Below, piece by piece: positions 5,885 through 7,018 of a stretch of DNA of 7,018 nt. This DNA comes from Microthrixaceae bacterium (GTDB lineage: Bacteria > Actinomycetota > Acidimicrobiia > Acidimicrobiales > Acidimicrobilacustridaceae), in NCBI GenBank assembly GCA_023264915.1, contig JAHFUU010000003.1, positions 1-7,018 on the forward strand. The letters run 5' to 3'. The notes under the pieces were generated by a model, which had not been told where the DNA came from, searched no databases, and worked only from the letters and a program-made list of their open reading frames with translations. Positions within the stretch are counted from its first letter, which is position 1; each line of letters opens with the position of its first letter. The position numbers were made by a program, and so were the translations under genes.

Positions 5885-7018
5885 GTGGCAGGTCGCTACC
5901 AGCTCTCGCGCCCGATCGCGAGCGGAGGCATGGCCGAGGTATGGCAAGCGACCGACACGGTTCTCGAGAGACAGGTGGCGGTCAAGGTGCTCCACAGGCA
6001 CCTGGGCGCAGACGCGAGCTTCGTGGCACGCTTTCGTACCGAAGCGGTCGCAGCAGCGCGGCTGCACCATCCGGCCATCGTCTCCATCTACGACACATGC
6101 AGCGATGAAACCGTCGAGGCCATCGTCATGGAGCTCGTTCGCGGACAGACACTTCGCCAGTACCTAGATACCGTCGGCCCACTGCCCTCCGATGAGGCCA
6201 TCGACATAGGTGCAGAGGTAGCCGATGCTCTGGAAGCGGCACACCAGTCCGGTCTCGTCCACCGCGACATCAAGCCGGCCAACATCTTGTTGTGCCAAGA
6301 CCACCGCGTGATGGTCACCGACTTCGGCATCGCCAAGGTGCGAGACGACACGGACCGGACAACTACCGGCACCATGTTGGGGACAGTCAAGTACCTCGCT
6401 CCAGAGCAGGTCGAAGGCGAACCGGTGGACGGTCGTACCGACGTCTACGCCCTGGGCGTCGTCCTGTACGAATCGATCTGTGGACGGGTTCCCTTTCAGT
6501 CCGATTCTCAGGCTGCGACGGCGCTCGCACGCCTTCACTCGACTCCCGCGCGCCCACGCCAGATCCGTCCGAGCGTGCCTCGCGCGCTTGACGAGGTCAT
6601 CATGCGGTCAATCGAACGACAGCCCTTGTCTCGATACCAGTCCGCAGCGAGCCTCCGCGCCGCTCTTCTGGCGGCGCGGTCGGACAACACCTCAAGAGCA
6701 TTGGCTGCTGACTACACCTCGATCCGACCAGCCGAGACTCGGACGCAGTCTCGTCAACCGGACCTGCCGATTCCTCGGCGCAAGCGCCCCAGGCGCTGGG
6801 TCGTGCCAGCGTTGGTAGCGATCGTCGTGTTGTTGGTCCTTGCAATCGCCGGAGTCCTCGTCTACCGGACGCGAACAGGAGAGAACCCTCTTGACAAGCT
6901 GCGCGACACTACCGGAATCGAGGTTCCGGGGGCAACGCCTACCGTCGCGTTGAGGATCCTCGACGCCACACCATTTGACCCAGCGCCAGGGGATGGCCGG
7001 GAAGACAACGCCGACGCC
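5885..7018 (+). CDS. receptor-like serine/threonine protein kinase, C-terminus cut by window edge
   Basis: A Hanks-type kinase anchored in the membrane; the first 378 residues are visible. The kinase domain (about 4-265) has the glycine loop IASGGMAEVW (11-20), K34 in VAVK, E53 of helix C, the catalytic loop HRDIKPAN (126-133, D128 and N133), DFG (146-148), and an activation segment with several Thr (156-167) ending in APE (172-174). All catalytic residues are intact. A basic juxtamembrane stretch (about 297-304) precedes one helix (about 305-327), so the rest is extracellular. Its visible end, LRILDATPFDPAPGDGRED (357-374), resembles the start of the discoidin-like module ending MurJ-pseudokinase proteins, not PASTA repeats. 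GTG 5885 fits the usual GRYQL opening; an in-frame GTG at 5831 is an alternative. Neither has a good Shine-Dalgarno (AGGAAG at 5860-5865 is too far from 5885). The 117-bp gap to degV holds no clear terminator, so co-transcription is possible. Confidence 0.93.
   Translation, partial: MAGRYQLSRPIASGGMAEVWQATDTVLERQVAVKVLHRHLGADASFVARFRTEAVAAARLHHPAIVSIYDTCSDETVEAIVMELVRGQTLRQYLDTVGPLPSDEAIDIGAEVADALEAAHQSGLVHRDIKPANILLCQDHRVMVTDFGIAKVRDDTDRTTTGTMLGTVKYLAPEQVEGEPVDGRTDVYALGVVLYESICGRVPFQSDSQAATALARLHSTPARPRQIRPSVPRALDEVIMRSIERQPLSRYQSAASLRAALLAARSDNTSRALAADYTSIRPAETRTQSRQPDLPIPRRKRPRRWVVPALVAIVVLLVLAIAGVLVYRTRTGENPLDKLRDTTGIEVPGATPTVALRILDATPFDPAPGDGREDNADA

Noticed and set aside
1..7018. Defence system, toxin-antitoxin, phage or CRISPR elements
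   Set aside because: All long genes are recognised housekeeping, envelope or signalling families. No repeat arrays, integrases, transposases or nuclease-like genes are visible.

Overview
The window is a gene-dense, GC-rich stretch from an actinobacterium (Actinomycetota). This rests on GTG/TTG starts, strong G/C preference at third codon positions, a Hanks-type Ser/Thr kinase with one membrane helix, and the pairing of a CCA-adding enzyme with a DUF6049-type membrane protein. That pairing is familiar from the pcnA - Nudix - DUF6049 - murJ - sigM - trxB - trxA block near the origin in mycobacteria and streptomycetes. I cannot name the genus or class.

Layout: the left part (1-1556) is on the minus strand. 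It holds the N-terminal 129 codons of a tRNA CCA nucleotidyltransferase (cut by the window edge) and, upstream of it, a complete histone-deacetylase-family metallohydrolase. A roughly 215-bp divergent intergenic region (1557-1770) with two inverted repeats separates these from the plus-strand genes. These are a GNAT acetyltransferase (TTG start); a 730-residue secreted/membrane-anchored DUF6049-like protein whose start overlaps the GNAT stop by 10 bp; a 266-bp gap with one doubtful small ORF; a DegV-family fatty-acid-binding protein with a strong Shine-Dalgarno site; and a receptor-like Ser/Thr kinase cut by the right edge. No RNA genes, insertion sequences or CRISPR arrays are visible.

How the genes may fit together (inference): the DUF6049-like protein and the kinase belong to the cell-envelope group normally built around the lipid II flippase MurJ. 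No MurJ lies between them here. The kinase's incomplete extracellular end resembles the start of the discoidin-like module that ends mycobacterial-type MurJ-pseudokinase fusions, so this may be a stand-alone, catalytically intact counterpart. The deacetylase and acetyltransferase are divergently arranged and could act on opposite sides of protein or small-molecule acetylation, but nothing in the sequence proves a shared substrate. Most of the window is recognisable housekeeping/envelope biology. The unusual part is the rearranged MurJ neighbourhood, plus a promoter pattern suggesting leaderless transcripts for both minus-strand genes.
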